From assembly GCF_900100495.1 (NCBI RefSeq), contig NZ_FNCT01000007.1:62001-126000 (forward strand): a DNA stretch of 64,000 bases, given 5' to 3'. Numbering within the stretch: the stretch's first letter is position 1; every line of letters starts with the position of its first letter. Source of the DNA: Pseudomonas benzenivorans. GTDB lineage: Bacteria > Pseudomonadota > Gammaproteobacteria > Pseudomonadales > Pseudomonadaceae. The notes under the pieces were generated by a model that was not told the DNA's origin, searched no databases, and saw nothing but the letters and a program-made list of their open reading frames with translations. The translations under genes were made by a program, and so were the position numbers. Below, one piece after another: positions 7,788 through 17,824 of the stretch.

Positions 7788-9137
7788 ATGCATATCCATA
7801 TTCTCGGCATCTGCGGCACCTTCATGGGTTCGCTGGCCGTCCTGGCCAAGGAGCTGGGCCACCGGGTCACCGGTTCCGACGCCAATGTCTACCCGCCGAT
7901 GAGCACCCAGCTGCAGGCCCAGGGCATCGAGCTGACCCAGGGCTACGATGCCGCGCAACTGACGCCGGCGCCGGACCTGGTGGTGATCGGCAACGCCCTG
8001 TCGCGCGGCAACCCGGCGGTGGAATACGTGCTGAACCAGGGCCTGCCCTACGTCAGCGGCCCGCAGTGGCTGGCCGACCATGTGTTGCAGGGGCGCTGGG
8101 TGCTGGCGGTGGCCGGCACCCACGGCAAGACCACCAGCTCGAGCATGCTCGCCTGGGTGCTGGAGCATGCCGGCATGAGCCCGGGCTTCCTGATCGGCGG
8201 GGTGCCGCAGAACTTCGGCATCTCCGCGCGCCTGGGCGGCACGCCATTCTTCGTGGTCGAGGCCGACGAGTACGACAGCGCCTTCTTCGACAAGCGCAGC
8301 AAGTTCGTCCACTACCGCCCGCGGACCGCCATCCTTAACAACCTGGAATACGATCACGCGGACATCTTCCCGGACCTGGCGGCGATCGAACGGCAGTTCC
8401 ACCACCTGGTGCGGACCATTCCCGGCGACGGGCTGATCATCCACCCGACCGGCGAGGAGGCCCTGCAGCGGGTCATCGGCATGGGCTGCTGGACGCGGGT
8501 CGAGACCACAGGCCCGGGCGGCCAGTGGCAGGCGCGCCTGCTTCGCGACGATGGTTCGCGCTTCGAGGTGAGTTTCGAGGGCAAGGCCGAGGGCGTGGTC
8601 GACTGGCAACTGAGCGGCCAGCACAACGTCGCCAACGCCCTGGCGGTGCTCGCCGCGGCGCGGCATGTCGGCGTCGTGCCGGCGCTGGGCATCGCCGCCC
8701 TGTGCGAGTTCAAGAACGCCAAGCGGCGCATGGAGAAGGTCGCCGAGGTCAACGGCGTCACCCTCTACGACGACTTCGCCCACCACCCGACCGCCATCGC
8801 GACCACCCTCGACGGCCTGCGCAAGCGCATCGGCAGCGCCAGGCTGATCGCGGTGATCGAGCCGCGCTCCAACTCGATGAAGCTCGGCGCCCACCGCGAC
8901 GGCCTGCCGGCGTCGGTGGCGCAGGCCGACTCGGTGTACTGGTACGCACCGGCCAACCTCGGCTGGGACCTGGCGGCCACCGTGGCTTCATCCAGCGTGC
9001 CGACCCGGGTCTGCGATTCGCTGGAGGCGATCATCGCCGGGGTCAAGGCCGAGGCCGCGCCGGGCACCCAGGTGGTGATCATGAGCAACGGCGGCTTCGG
9101 CGGCCTGCACGGCAAGCTGGCGGAGGCGCTGAAATGA
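7788..9137 (+). CDS. mpl: UDP-N-acetylmuramate:L-alanyl-gamma-D-glutamyl-meso-diaminopimelate ligase
   Basis: A 449-residue Mur-family ligase that reattaches the recycled tripeptide L-Ala-gamma-D-Glu-mDAP to UDP-MurNAc, using ATP, in cytoplasmic peptidoglycan recycling. The N-terminal Rossmann segment is [20 protein letters not shown], the Mur P-loop GTHGKTT is at residues 110-116, and the C-terminal domain has DDFAHHPTA and EPRSNSMK, diagnostic of Mpl. It overlaps ubiX by 4 bp (ATGA), so the two are translationally coupled. Confidence 0.96.
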   Translation: MHIHILGICGTFMGSLAVLAKELGHRVTGSDANVYPPMSTQLQAQGIELTQGYDAAQLTPAPDLVVIGNALSRGNPAVEYVLNQGLPYVSGPQWLADHVLQGRWVLAVAGTHGKTTSSSMLAWVLEHAGMSPGFLIGGVPQNFGISARLGGTPFFVVEADEYDSAFFDKRSKFVHYRPRTAILNNLEYDHADIFPDLAAIERQFHHLVRTIPGDGLIIHPTGEEALQRVIGMGCWTRVETTGPGGQWQARLLRDDGSRFEVSFEGKAEGVVDWQLSGQHNVANALAVLAAARHVGVVPALGIAALCEFKNAKRRMEKVAEVNGVTLYDDFAHHPTAIATTLDGLRKRIGSARLIAVIEPRSNSMKLGAHRDGLPASVAQADSVYWYAPANLGWDLAATVASSSVPTRVCDSLEAIIAGVKAEAAPGTQVVIMSNGGFGGLHGKLAEALK

Positions 9138-9763
9138 ACGGGCCAGAGCGCGTTACCCTGGCCATGACCGGTGCCTCCGGCGCGCAGTACGGCCTGCGCC
9201 TGCTCGATTGCCTGGTGCAGGAAGACCGCGAGGTGCACTTCCTGATCTCCAAGGCCGCGCAACTGGTGATCGCCACCGAGACCGACGTTACCCTGCCGGG
9301 CAAGCCCCAGGCCATGCAGGCCTTCCTCAGCGAGTACACCGGTGCCGCGCCGGGGCAGATCCGGGTCTACGGCAAGGAGGACTGGATGGCCCCGGTGGCC
9401 TCCGGTTCCGGGGCCCCGACAGCAATGGTGGTAGTGCCCTGTTCGACCGGCACCCTGGCGGCGATCGCCACGGGCGCCTGCAACAACCTGATCGAGCGCG
9501 CCGCCGACGTGGTGCTGAAGGAGCGCCGCCAGCTGATCCTGGTGCCGCGCGAGGCGCCGCTGTCGAGCATCCACCTGGAGAACATGCTCAAGCTGTCGAA
9601 CCTCGGCGCGGTGATCCTGCCGGCGGCGCCGGGCTTCTACCACCAGCCGCAGACCATCGACGACCTGATCGACTTCGTGGTCGCGCGCATCCTCAACTGC
9701 CTGGGGATTCCCCAGGACATGCTGCCGCGCTGGGGCGAACACCACCTCTCCAGCGATGAGTAG
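9134..9763 (+). CDS. ubiX: Flavin prenyltransferase UbiX
   Basis: A 209-residue enzyme that makes prenylated FMN for the UbiD decarboxylase of ubiquinone synthesis. The FMN-binding start [16 protein letters not shown] is near residues 8-23, followed by [16 protein letters not shown] and the C-terminal [16 protein letters not shown] prenyl-site segment. The start ATG overlaps the mpl stop, and the last codons overlap the start of the lipoprotein gene, so these three genes form one operon. Confidence 0.96.
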   Translation: MNGPERVTLAMTGASGAQYGLRLLDCLVQEDREVHFLISKAAQLVIATETDVTLPGKPQAMQAFLSEYTGAAPGQIRVYGKEDWMAPVASGSGAPTAMVVVPCSTGTLAAIATGACNNLIERAADVVLKERRQLILVPREAPLSSIHLENMLKLSNLGAVILPAAPGFYHQPQTIDDLIDFVVARILNCLGIPQDMLPRWGEHHLSSDE

Positions 9764-10049
9764 GCCGGCCGCGGCGCTGCTGGTGCTGGGCCTGGCCGTG
9801 CTGAGCGGCTGCGCCAGCGTGCGCACCCTGGATGCGGCCAAGCCGGGCGCGCCGGTGATCTATGCCGGCACCCGGCTGGACTGGTACAGCCTCAACGGCG
9901 GCTGCTGCCCGCTGGACCGCTTCGGCGCCGAGGCGCCGCGCTACGCCGCCCTCGACCTGCCGGCCAGCGCGCTGCTGGACACCCTGTTGTTGCCGTTCGC
10001 CCTGGCCGTCGAGCTGGGCGTCAACCTGGGCGTCAGCGGCGGGCTTTGA
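9756..10049 (+). CDS. YceK/YidQ family lipoprotein
   Basis: A 97-residue protein with a lipoprotein signal (LAVLSGC, lipidated Cys at 19), followed by the YceK/YidQ pattern [10 protein letters not shown], the [18 protein letters not shown] segment and a hydrophobic C-terminus. The family is of unknown function in the Gram-negative envelope. It overlaps the end of ubiX by 8 bp and is read in a different frame. Confidence 0.85.
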   Translation: MSRPAAALLVLGLAVLSGCASVRTLDAAKPGAPVIYAGTRLDWYSLNGGCCPLDRFGAEAPRYAALDLPASALLDTLLLPFALAVELGVNLGVSGGL

Positions 10050-10054
10050 GGGGG

Positions 10055-10114
10055 CTGGTGCGCGCGGCGCACCCTACGGGGAGAGGGCTGCGTAGGGTGC
10101 GCTGTGCGCACCAG
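10055..10114. repeat. Inverted pair of the GTAGGGTGCGC repeat family (copy 1)
   Basis: CTGGTGCGC-GCG-GCGCACCCTAC (10055-10077) and its inverse GTAGGGTGCGC-TGT-GCGCACCAG (10092-10114) differ at only 2 of 23 positions. The same unit recurs near 11.2, 36.8, 40.0 and 59.0 kb, always between genes. The rest of the gap up to 10272 holds further GC-rich hairpins and no gene. Confidence 0.85.
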
Positions 10115-10143
10115 CGGTGGGTGAAGGGCTACGGGCTGCCCGT

Positions 10144-10276
10144 CTCCCTCATCCGGCGCTACGCGCCACCTTAATCCACAGGGATGTGGTGAATGCGGTA
10201 CTCCCGCCGGGAGCGGGAGCCGCCTCCCGGAGGGAGAAGGACAAGGGAGGTCGTCGCTACGCGACTTTCACACTAA
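10144..10276. repeat. CTCCCTCATCCGGCGCT repeat next to the metallo-hydrolase stop
   Basis: The segment 10144-10165 (CTCCCTCATCCGGCGCTACG onward) and the segment 10255-10276, which ends in CGACTTTCACACTAA, are matched with few changes at 17121-17156. There the two halves are joined and likewise reach a minus-strand stop codon. The middle holds a GGGAG/CTCCC hairpin. It looks like a composite of short intergenic repeats. Confidence 0.5.
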
Positions 10277-11139
10277 TAGGCCAGCCCGCGCACCTCGCCC
10301 CGTGGGTCTTCCAGGCCGTAGCGGCCCTTGGCGTCGCACATCACCCGCCCCATGGCGACGCCCGGGTCGTGGGTGAACACCAGGCGCCCGCCGCGTTGCA
10401 GCAGGTCGGCCAGCAGCGCCTGCTTCTCCTCGATCAGGCCCTCGGGAAAGCGGTCGTAGCCCATGGTGATCGGCAGGTGGACCCAGGGTGCGCCGGGGAT
10501 CAGGTCGGCGGGGAACACCACCGGCCCGCCGGGCATCGCCACTTCCGGCAGCAGTTGCCCGGGGGTATGGCCGTCGCTCCAGTGCAGGCGCCAGTCCGGC
10601 CCGAGCAGGTCGCAGTGCTCGCCGTCCTCGACCAGCAGCAGGCGGCCGCTGTTCTCCAGCAGCTCGAGCAGTTCCGGTATGTAGGAGGCGCGGTCGCGCG
10701 GGTGCGGCTGGCAGGCGCGCTGCCACTGGCGGCGGCCGGTGACGAAGCGCGCCTTGGGGAACAGCAGGCGCGCCGGCTGATCTTTTTCCCAGGCGGCGAG
10801 CAGGCCGCCGGCATGGTCGAAGTGCAGGTGGGTGAGCAGCACGATGTCGATGTCGGCATCGCTCAGGCCCAGTTCGGCCAGGCTATCGAGCAGCACGTGG
10901 CGTTGTTCCTGGACGCCGAAGCGGGCTTTCAGCTCGGGGCTGAAGAAGGCGCCGATGCCGGTCTCCACCAGGATGTTGCGGCCGTCTTCCTGCACCAGCA
11001 GGGCGCGGCAGCCGAGGTCGATGCGGTTTTCCGCATCCGGCGTCATCCAGCGTTGCCACAGGGCCTTGGGCGCGTTGCCGAACATGGCGCCGCCGTCGAG
11101 TTTCTGGCTGTTGCCGGTGAGGGTGGTCAGTGTGCGCAT
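10273..11139 (-). CDS. MBL-fold metallo-hydrolase
   Basis: A 288-residue metallo-beta-lactamase-fold hydrolase. The metal motif HLHFDH is at residues 104-109. Later ligands are HTPGQ (His in the HSDGHTPG context), a PADLIPG aspartate and the final THDP histidine. These motifs resemble those of N-acyl homoserine lactone lactonases and related esterases, but many of the family act on other esters, so the substrate is open. Its 5' side and 3' side are both flanked by GTAGGGTGCGC repeats. Confidence 0.85.
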   Translation of the reverse strand: MRTLTTLTGNSQKLDGGAMFGNAPKALWQRWMTPDAENRIDLGCRALLVQEDGRNILVETGIGAFFSPELKARFGVQEQRHVLLDSLAELGLSDADIDIVLLTHLHFDHAGGLLAAWEKDQPARLLFPKARFVTGRRQWQRACQPHPRDRASYIPELLELLENSGRLLLVEDGEHCDLLGPDWRLHWSDGHTPGQLLPEVAMPGGPVVFPADLIPGAPWVHLPITMGYDRFPEGLIEEKQALLADLLQRGGRLVFTHDPGVAMGRVMCDAKGRYGLEDPRGEVRGLAY

Positions 11140-11149
11140 GAGTCTTTCC

Positions 11150-11227
11150 GTAGGGGGTGCGGGGCCGCCTAGGCCTTGCGCACCAGTGTTGGTTGCAATT
11201 GCCCGTGGTGCGCAGGGCGCACCCTAC
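11150..11227. repeat. GTAGGGTGCGC repeat pair, long-arm variant (copy 2)
   Basis: The left half (11150-11186) carries an inserted GGGGCCGCCTAGGCC in place of the short TGT spacer; the right half (11205-11227) is the short type in inverse orientation. It lies between the metallo-hydrolase and acyl-CoA dehydrogenase genes. Confidence 0.75.
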
Positions 11228-11292
11228 CTGGCGTCGCGCCGCTGCGTCTGGACGAGGATACGCCAAGCGCAGGCGCCGGCCGAGGCTCGAAT

Positions 11293-11311
11293 AAAAAAGC
11301 GCGGCCCGCGC
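11293..11311 (-). terminator. Probable intrinsic terminator of the acyl-CoA dehydrogenase transcript
   Basis: On the minus strand GCGCG-GGC-CGCGC is followed by six T residues, about 75 bp after the dehydrogenase stop. The stem is only 5 bp but fully GC. Confidence 0.55.
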
Positions 11312-11330
11312 CGGGCGAACGCTCAAACAT

Positions 11331-11381
11331 GTAGGGCGGGTGCAACCCGCCAGGCCGAGGGGGCGGGTTGCCCCGCCCTAT
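11331..11381. repeat. GTAGGGCGGG inverted repeat
   Basis: The arms at 11331-11351 (gtagggcgggtgcaacccgcc) and 11362-11381 are inverse copies with two differences, forming a long hairpin just after the dehydrogenase stop. It is a second intergenic repeat type, distinct from the GTAGGGTGCGC family. Confidence 0.7.
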
Positions 11382-11383
11382 GT

Positions 11384-13156
<1,773 letters not shown>

Positions 13157-13261
13157 GGGGCACCTCGGGCGCTGGCTGTGATGTAAAGGGTTATAGCGCG
13201 TCAGCCGGCCCGTGGCGCGCCGCCGGTCTTGTCCTGGCGCGCGGCGAACCTCGGCGGGCGC

Positions 13262-15868
13262 TCAGCGGACCGGCAGGCTGCCGAGCGTGGTGCTCGGCCA
13301 CTGTTCCAGGCAGTCGGCCGGCGCCGGCGCGCCGAACAGGTAGCCCTGGAACTTGTGGCAGCCCAGTTGCAGCAGGGCGTTGCGCTGCTCCGCGGTTTCC
13401 ACCCCCTCGGCGATCACCGCCAGGTCGAGGCTGCCGCCCAGGGCCACGATGGTGCGCACGATGGCGGCATCGTTGCTGTCGCTGAACAGGTCGCGGACGA
13501 AGGAGCGGTCGATCTTCAGGTGATCCAGGGGCAGGCGCTTGAGGTAGCTGAGGGACGAGTAGCCGGTGCCGAAGTCGTCCAGCGAGAAGCGCACGCCGTG
13601 GGCCTTGAGCAGGTTCATCTTGGCGATCATGGCTTCGACGTCCTCCACCAGGTGGCTCTCGGTCAGCTCCAGCTCCAGGTGCGCGGGGTTGGCCCCGGTT
13701 TCCTCCAGCGCGGCCAGCACCTCGGCGACGAAGTCGCGGTGGTGGAACTGCCGGGCGCTGACGTTGACCGCCAGGTTGAGCTGGGCCAGTGCCGGCCGCG
13801 CGGCCCAGGCCACCAGCTGGCGGCAGGCGCAGAGCAGGATCCAGCGGCCGAGGGGGAGGATCAGGCCGGTGCTTTCCGCCAGCGGGATGAACTCCAACGG
13901 TGCCACCAGACCCCGGCTGGGGTGCTGCCAGCGCACCAGGGCTTCGGCGCCGAGCAACTGCCCGAGGTGATCGACCTGGGGCTGGTAGTACAGGACGAAA
14001 TGCCCGTCGCGCAGGCTCTGGCGCAGGTCGCTTTCCAGGCTGGCGCGGGCGCTGACTTCGGCCTGCATCTCGGGATTGAAGAAGCGCAGGGTGTTGCGCC
14101 CGGCCGACTTGGCTTCGTACATGGCCAGGTCGGCGCGCTTGAGCAGCTCTTCGACCGTGCCGTGGGCCTCGGAAAACAGCGCGACGCCGATGCTGGCGGT
14201 GCTGGTATGGCTGTGCCCCTGCAGGGCGTAGGGGGCGGCCAGGGCCTGGAGGATCTTGTCGGCCACCGCCTCGATCTGCCGGGTGGCCTCGCCGGGCCGC
14301 GGACTCAGCCCTTCCAGCATCAGCACGAACTCGTCGCCGCCCAGGCGGGCGAGGGTGTCCTCCTCGCGCAGATGGCCGCTCAGGCGCTGGGTCACCTGTT
14401 GCAGCAACTGGTCGCCCATGTCGTGGCCGAGGGTGTCGTTGAGGTCCTTGAAATTGTCCAGGTCGATGAACAGCAGGGCGCCGTCCTGCTGGCTGCGCGC
14501 GCACTGGGTCAGGGCGTGCTGCAGGCGCTCGAGCAGCAGGCGGCGGTTGGGCAGGCCGGTGAGCGGGTCGTAGAAGGCCAGGTGATGGATCTGTTCGAGG
14601 TTCTTCTTGTGCTCGGTGATGTCGGTGGAGATGCCGCACAGCGCATAGATGCGCCCGTCCGGGTGGCGCAGCGGCAGCTTCACCGAGAGGTAGGTCTGCA
14701 TGACGCGGCCGTCCGGGCTGCAGTTGGTTTCCTCGGTCTCCACCCGCTCGCCGAGGCGCAGCACGCGGTTGTCGTTGTGCCGCAGGTTGTCTGCGGTGGC
14801 GGCGTCGAAGAAGGTCTCGTCGGTCAGCCCGACCACCTGCTCCAGCGTCCGGCCGAACAGCTCGCAGACCTTGCGGTTGGCGTACTGGTAGCGCAGCTCG
14901 GGGTCCTTGATGTAGATGTAGGCTTCGACGCTGTCGAGAATGGTGTTCAGGCGCTCCTCGCTGGCCTTCAGATGGCGGGTCTTTTCCTCCACCTTGCGGC
15001 GCAGCAGGAAGGCGCCGCCGAGGGCCGCCAGCAGCAGGATCGACAGGCTCCCCAGGCCCCACCAGACGCTGGTCGGGACCAGCAGCCGCGGCCGTTCGCC
15101 GCCCCAGCGCTGCAGCGTCTGGTAGTAGGGCGAGGACGGCGTCGCCTGCCAGTCCCGCAGGTGGCGGTCGATGGCGGCCAGCAGGTCGCCGTTGCTGCCC
15201 TTGCGGGTGGCGTAGAACAGCCGCGCCGGCTGGAACATGATCGGCGTGCTGCGCAACTGGAAGTCGGGCGCGTGGTAGTCGCCGAAGCGCTGGTTGGCCA
15301 CCACCGCATCCGCCTGGCGCAGGGCGACCATCTCGAAGCCTTGCTCCAGGCTCTGTACCGGAACCAGCTGGGCCTGCAGGCCGAAGCTGGCGAGCAGGGT
15401 CGTGAGGTAGTCCTGCTGGATGGAACCGTCCAGCACCGCGATGCGCCGGCCATCGAGGTCCAGCACCGATTCGAGGCTGACCTCCTCGCGGCTGTAGAGC
15501 TGCGACCAGCTGAACAGCGAGGGGATCCGGTGGAAGTCGAACAGTTGTGCCCGCGCTTCGTTGAACGCCACATCCGGCAGCAGGTCGATCTCGCCGCGTT
15601 GCGCCAGTTCGAGGCAGTGCTGCCAGTCGCAGGGCACCACCTGCAGGGTCCAGCGCTCCTCGCGGGCGATCTCGCCGAGCAGCTCGCCGAGGATGCCGGA
15701 CGCCAGGCCGTCATCGCCCAGCATGATCTTCGGCTCGTTGGCATACACCCCCACGCGCACCTCGCGCGGCGCGGCGCCGGCACCCGGGACGAGGGCCAGG
15801 CACAGCAGCAGCGCGCCGAGCAGGCGGGCGCGGTGGCCGAGCAGCGGAGCGATCGAGGGTGGCTTCAT
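13262..15868 (-). CDS. Periplasmic-sensor PAS-GGDEF-EAL cyclic-di-GMP protein
   Basis: An 868-residue bifunctional c-di-GMP protein. Order: signal segment (1-33), periplasmic solute-binding domain of the SBP_bac_3 type (35-258), transmembrane helix (267-289), PAS (300-420), GGDEF (425-600) and EAL (605-860). The synthase motif GGDEF is intact at 510-514, with an RxxD inhibitory site (REED, 501-504) five residues before it. The phosphodiesterase part has EAL (642-644), NVSARQF, ELTESHLVED, DDFGTGYSS and LKIDRSFV. Both activities look possible; net output is unknown. The start at 15868 was chosen because it begins a signal sequence; a longer frame runs on through the adjacent inverted-repeat element. 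Confidence 0.92.
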   Translation of the reverse strand: MKPPSIAPLLGHRARLLGALLLCLALVPGAGAAPREVRVGVYANEPKIMLGDDGLASGILGELLGEIAREERWTLQVVPCDWQHCLELAQRGEIDLLPDVAFNEARAQLFDFHRIPSLFSWSQLYSREEVSLESVLDLDGRRIAVLDGSIQQDYLTTLLASFGLQAQLVPVQSLEQGFEMVALRQADAVVANQRFGDYHAPDFQLRSTPIMFQPARLFYATRKGSNGDLLAAIDRHLRDWQATPSSPYYQTLQRWGGERPRLLVPTSVWWGLGSLSILLLAALGGAFLLRRKVEEKTRHLKASEERLNTILDSVEAYIYIKDPELRYQYANRKVCELFGRTLEQVVGLTDETFFDAATADNLRHNDNRVLRLGERVETEETNCSPDGRVMQTYLSVKLPLRHPDGRIYALCGISTDITEHKKNLEQIHHLAFYDPLTGLPNRRLLLERLQHALTQCARSQQDGALLFIDLDNFKDLNDTLGHDMGDQLLQQVTQRLSGHLREEDTLARLGGDEFVLMLEGLSPRPGEATRQIEAVADKILQALAAPYALQGHSHTSTASIGVALFSEAHGTVEELLKRADLAMYEAKSAGRNTLRFFNPEMQAEVSARASLESDLRQSLRDGHFVLYYQPQVDHLGQLLGAEALVRWQHPSRGLVAPLEFIPLAESTGLILPLGRWILLCACRQLVAWAARPALAQLNLAVNVSARQFHHRDFVAEVLAALEETGANPAHLELELTESHLVEDVEAMIAKMNLLKAHGVRFSLDDFGTGYSSLSYLKRLPLDHLKIDRSFVRDLFSDSNDAAIVRTIVALGGSLDLAVIAEGVETAEQRNALLQLGCHKFQGYLFGAPAPADCLEQWPSTTLGSLPVR

Positions 15869-15908
15869 GCGTGAATCGCCTGCAATCCGATGAATGGTTC
15901 CGGCAACT

Positions 15909-16014
15909 CTAGGGTCTGTTGCCGTTTCGCGGCGAGCCGCGTTGCTGAGCCAAATGGCGCCAGGCAAGGCGCAGGGCTCCGGCGCGGCCGCATCGAAACG
16001 GCAACAGACCCTAG
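15909..16014. mobile_element. MITE-like element A, 106 bp with 21-bp perfect terminal inverted repeats
   Basis: The arms 15909-15929 (CTAGGGTCTGTTGCCGTTTC plus G) and 15994-16014 are perfect inverse complements. The interior (GAGCCGCGTTGCTGAGCC... GGCTCCGGCGCGGCC) also pairs imperfectly, so the whole element can fold into one long hairpin. There is no coding capacity. It sits 5' of the GGDEF-EAL gene, 41 bp from its start. Mobility is inferred from structure; it could equally be a strong terminator-like repeat. Confidence 0.65.
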
Positions 16015-16061
16015 CCAGCATAGGGGCCCGGCAGCTGCTGCGCAGATCTGCAGGGGCATTT

Positions 16062-16673
16062 TCACTGGGCCCAGCCGCGATAGACATAGGTCATCGGCTT
16101 GGGGCCCTTCAGGTAGCCGGTCTGTAGCTCGCCGATGCGAAAGCCGCCGGCCTCGAGCAGCGCCGGGATGTCGCGATCGAGGTGGCAGCCGCCGGCCAGC
16201 GGTTTCCAATAGGGCGTCAGCCGCCGTTGCCAACGCAGCACCGGCGCATCCGGCGCCCGGCCGTGTTCGCAGAACAGCAGGCGGCCGCCGGGCTTCAGCA
16301 CCCGGCGCATCTCCTTCAGCGCGGCCACGGCGTCGGGGATGGTGCACAGGGTGAAGGTGCAGACGAGGCTGTCGAAGCTGGCCGCGGCGGCCTGGATCTG
16401 CCCCAGCTCCAGGGCGATCATCTCGACCGGGATGGCGATGCGTGCGGCGCGCTCGCGGGCCAGTTTCTGCATGTCGGCGGAGGGGTCGACGCCGACGATC
16501 GCGCTGACTTTCTGCGCATCGTAGAACGCCAGGTTGAGCCCGCTGCCGATGCCGATCTCGAGCACCCGGCCCTGGGCCTGCGGGACGATCTGTGCGCGCG
16601 CCTGCATCACCTCGCCCATGCCGCAGGCGAAGTCGATCAGGTGCGGCAGGATATAGCGGTCGTAGAGGCTCAT
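16062..16673 (-). CDS. Class I SAM-dependent methyltransferase
   Basis: A 203-residue methyltransferase with the SAM-binding motif VLEIGIGSGLNLAFY near residues 37-51, an acidic GVDPSADM motif II and the RVLKPGGRLLFCEHG post-motif typical of UbiE-like and METTL7-like small-molecule methylases. The C-terminal GCHLDRDIPALLEAGGF resembles the METTL7/TMT1 group. The substrate is unknown. It is followed upstream (19 bp) by the small acidic gene on the same strand. Confidence 0.88.
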   Translation of the reverse strand: MSLYDRYILPHLIDFACGMGEVMQARAQIVPQAQGRVLEIGIGSGLNLAFYDAQKVSAIVGVDPSADMQKLARERAARIAIPVEMIALELGQIQAAAASFDSLVCTFTLCTIPDAVAALKEMRRVLKPGGRLLFCEHGRAPDAPVLRWQRRLTPYWKPLAGGCHLDRDIPALLEAGGFRIGELQTGYLKGPKPMTYVYRGWAQ

Positions 16674-16692
16674 GGCGGATTCCGCACTCGGC

Positions 16693-17028
16693 TCAGGCGT
16701 CGTCGTCAGCGTTGTCGCCGCAGAAGGCGGCGAAGCACTTGATCCGGTGCGGCCCGTCGGCGTCGCTGAGGCTCCAGCTGTCGCTCGCCGTATCGAAGCG
16801 GGCCGCCCGCACCGCGGCGAGGGAGAACTGCCAGCGGCGGTGGCTGCGGCCGTCGATGCATTCGATGCTCAGCAGCGGCTGCTCCTGGCTGTCGGCGCTG
16901 GCCGTGCCGGCGCTGACGCGGGCCAGCAGTTCGTTGTCGAGGCTGAACTGCCAGGCGTACAGGTCGTCGATTTCCAGCATGTCGGCGGCTTCCAGGGCTT
17001 CGATCAGGCTGCTCGGGGGTGTGCTCAT
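16693..17028 (-). CDS. Hypothetical acidic protein, possibly DUF5629
   Basis: A 111-residue acidic protein (MSTPPSSLIEALEAADMLEI, with the C-terminus ending DNADDDA). No signal peptide or membrane segment. I recall similar pseudomonad proteins under DUF5629, but this is from memory. The codon use and RBS look genuine, and the gene sits 19 bp before the methyltransferase on the same strand, so they may be co-expressed. Function unknown. Confidence 0.6.
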   Translation of the reverse strand: MSTPPSSLIEALEAADMLEIDDLYAWQFSLDNELLARVSAGTASADSQEQPLLSIECIDGRSHRRWQFSLAAVRAARFDTASDSWSLSDADGPHRIKCFAAFCGDNADDDA

Positions 17029-17120
17029 GGTTGGGCTCTACAGGTTGGGGCCGCGATGGCCTGTTGGCGGACATGCCGCAAGAGGCTCTCACATGATGAA
17101 AGCCTGCGCGACATACCCGC

Positions 17121-17156
17121 CTCCCTCATCCGGCGCTGCGCGATTTTCACGCTAAC
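17121..17156. repeat. Second copy of the CTCCCTCATCCGGCGCT repeat
   Basis: The sequence is nearly the same as the two segments at 10144-10165 and 10255-10276 and again overlaps the stop codon of a minus-strand gene, here the TIP30-like oxidoreductase. Confidence 0.55.
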
Positions 17157-17793
17157 GGCCGAGGCGGCGCAGCTGGGCGGACTCGACGGTGCACACGCCG
17201 TCGTCCTCCTCCAGGGCCAGGCGCCAGAGGGCGCGGGCCAGCACCGTGGCCTCGATGCCGCGGTACTTGCCCGGCAGCCAGCGCATCAGCGGGGCGGCCA
17301 GGCGCTCGCCGAGGCGGAAGTCGCTGCGCGGGCCGAGCAGCAGGGACGGCCGGACCAGGGTCAGCTGCGGCCAGGCCTGGTCCTTCAGCGCCTCTTCCAT
17401 CTCGCCCTTGACGCGGTTGTAGAACAGCGCGGATTTCGCGTCGGCGCCCAGCGCGCTGACCACCAGCAGGTGGCGCGCGCCGAGTTCGCGGGCGCGCTCG
17501 GCGAAGGCCAGCACCAGGTCATGGTCGACGCGGCGAAAGGCCTCCTGCGAGCCGGCCTGCTTGAGCGTCGTGCCGAGGCAGCAGAAGGCGGTGTCGATCG
17601 GCCCGTTCAGCTGCGGCAGGAGTTCGCGCAACTCGCCCACCGGGTTTTCCAGGTGCGGGTGCTCGGCCAGCGGCCGGCGGCTCGGTGCCAGCACGCGCGC
17701 CACCGTGGGCTCGTTGAGCAGGCGATCCAGCAGGTGTTCGCCGGTCAGGCCGCTGGCGCCGGCGAGAAGGATGCGCTGGGGCGTCAAATACAT
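17152..17793 (-). CDS. NAD(P)H-binding oxidoreductase, TIP30/HTATIP2-like SDR
   Basis: A 213-residue atypical short-chain dehydrogenase-fold protein. The dinucleotide motif is [15 protein letters not shown] (8-22), and the segments [22 protein letters not shown] and [15 protein letters not shown] match the TIP30/YraR-like group. The YxxxK pair is retained as Y...K in FYNRVKGE. No substrate is known. Lies 30 bp after the protease gene on the same strand. Confidence 0.82.
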   Translation of the reverse strand: MYLTPQRILLAGASGLTGEHLLDRLLNEPTVARVLAPSRRPLAEHPHLENPVGELRELLPQLNGPIDTAFCCLGTTLKQAGSQEAFRRVDHDLVLAFAERARELGARHLLVVSALGADAKSALFYNRVKGEMEEALKDQAWPQLTLVRPSLLLGPRSDFRLGERLAAPLMRWLPGKYRGIEATVLARALWRLALEEDDGVCTVESAQLRRLGR

Positions 17794-17824
17794 AGTGGTT
17801 GTTTCTCCGCTGATACAGATCAGC

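Noticed and set aside
8765..9841. A long minus-strand open frame across mpl and ubiX
   Set aside because: Shadow of two well-conserved genes; no start signal or family similarity.
13262..16087. A longer start for the GGDEF-EAL protein reaching 16087
   Set aside because: The extra residues would be encoded by inverted-repeat element A, and the signal peptide begins at 15868.
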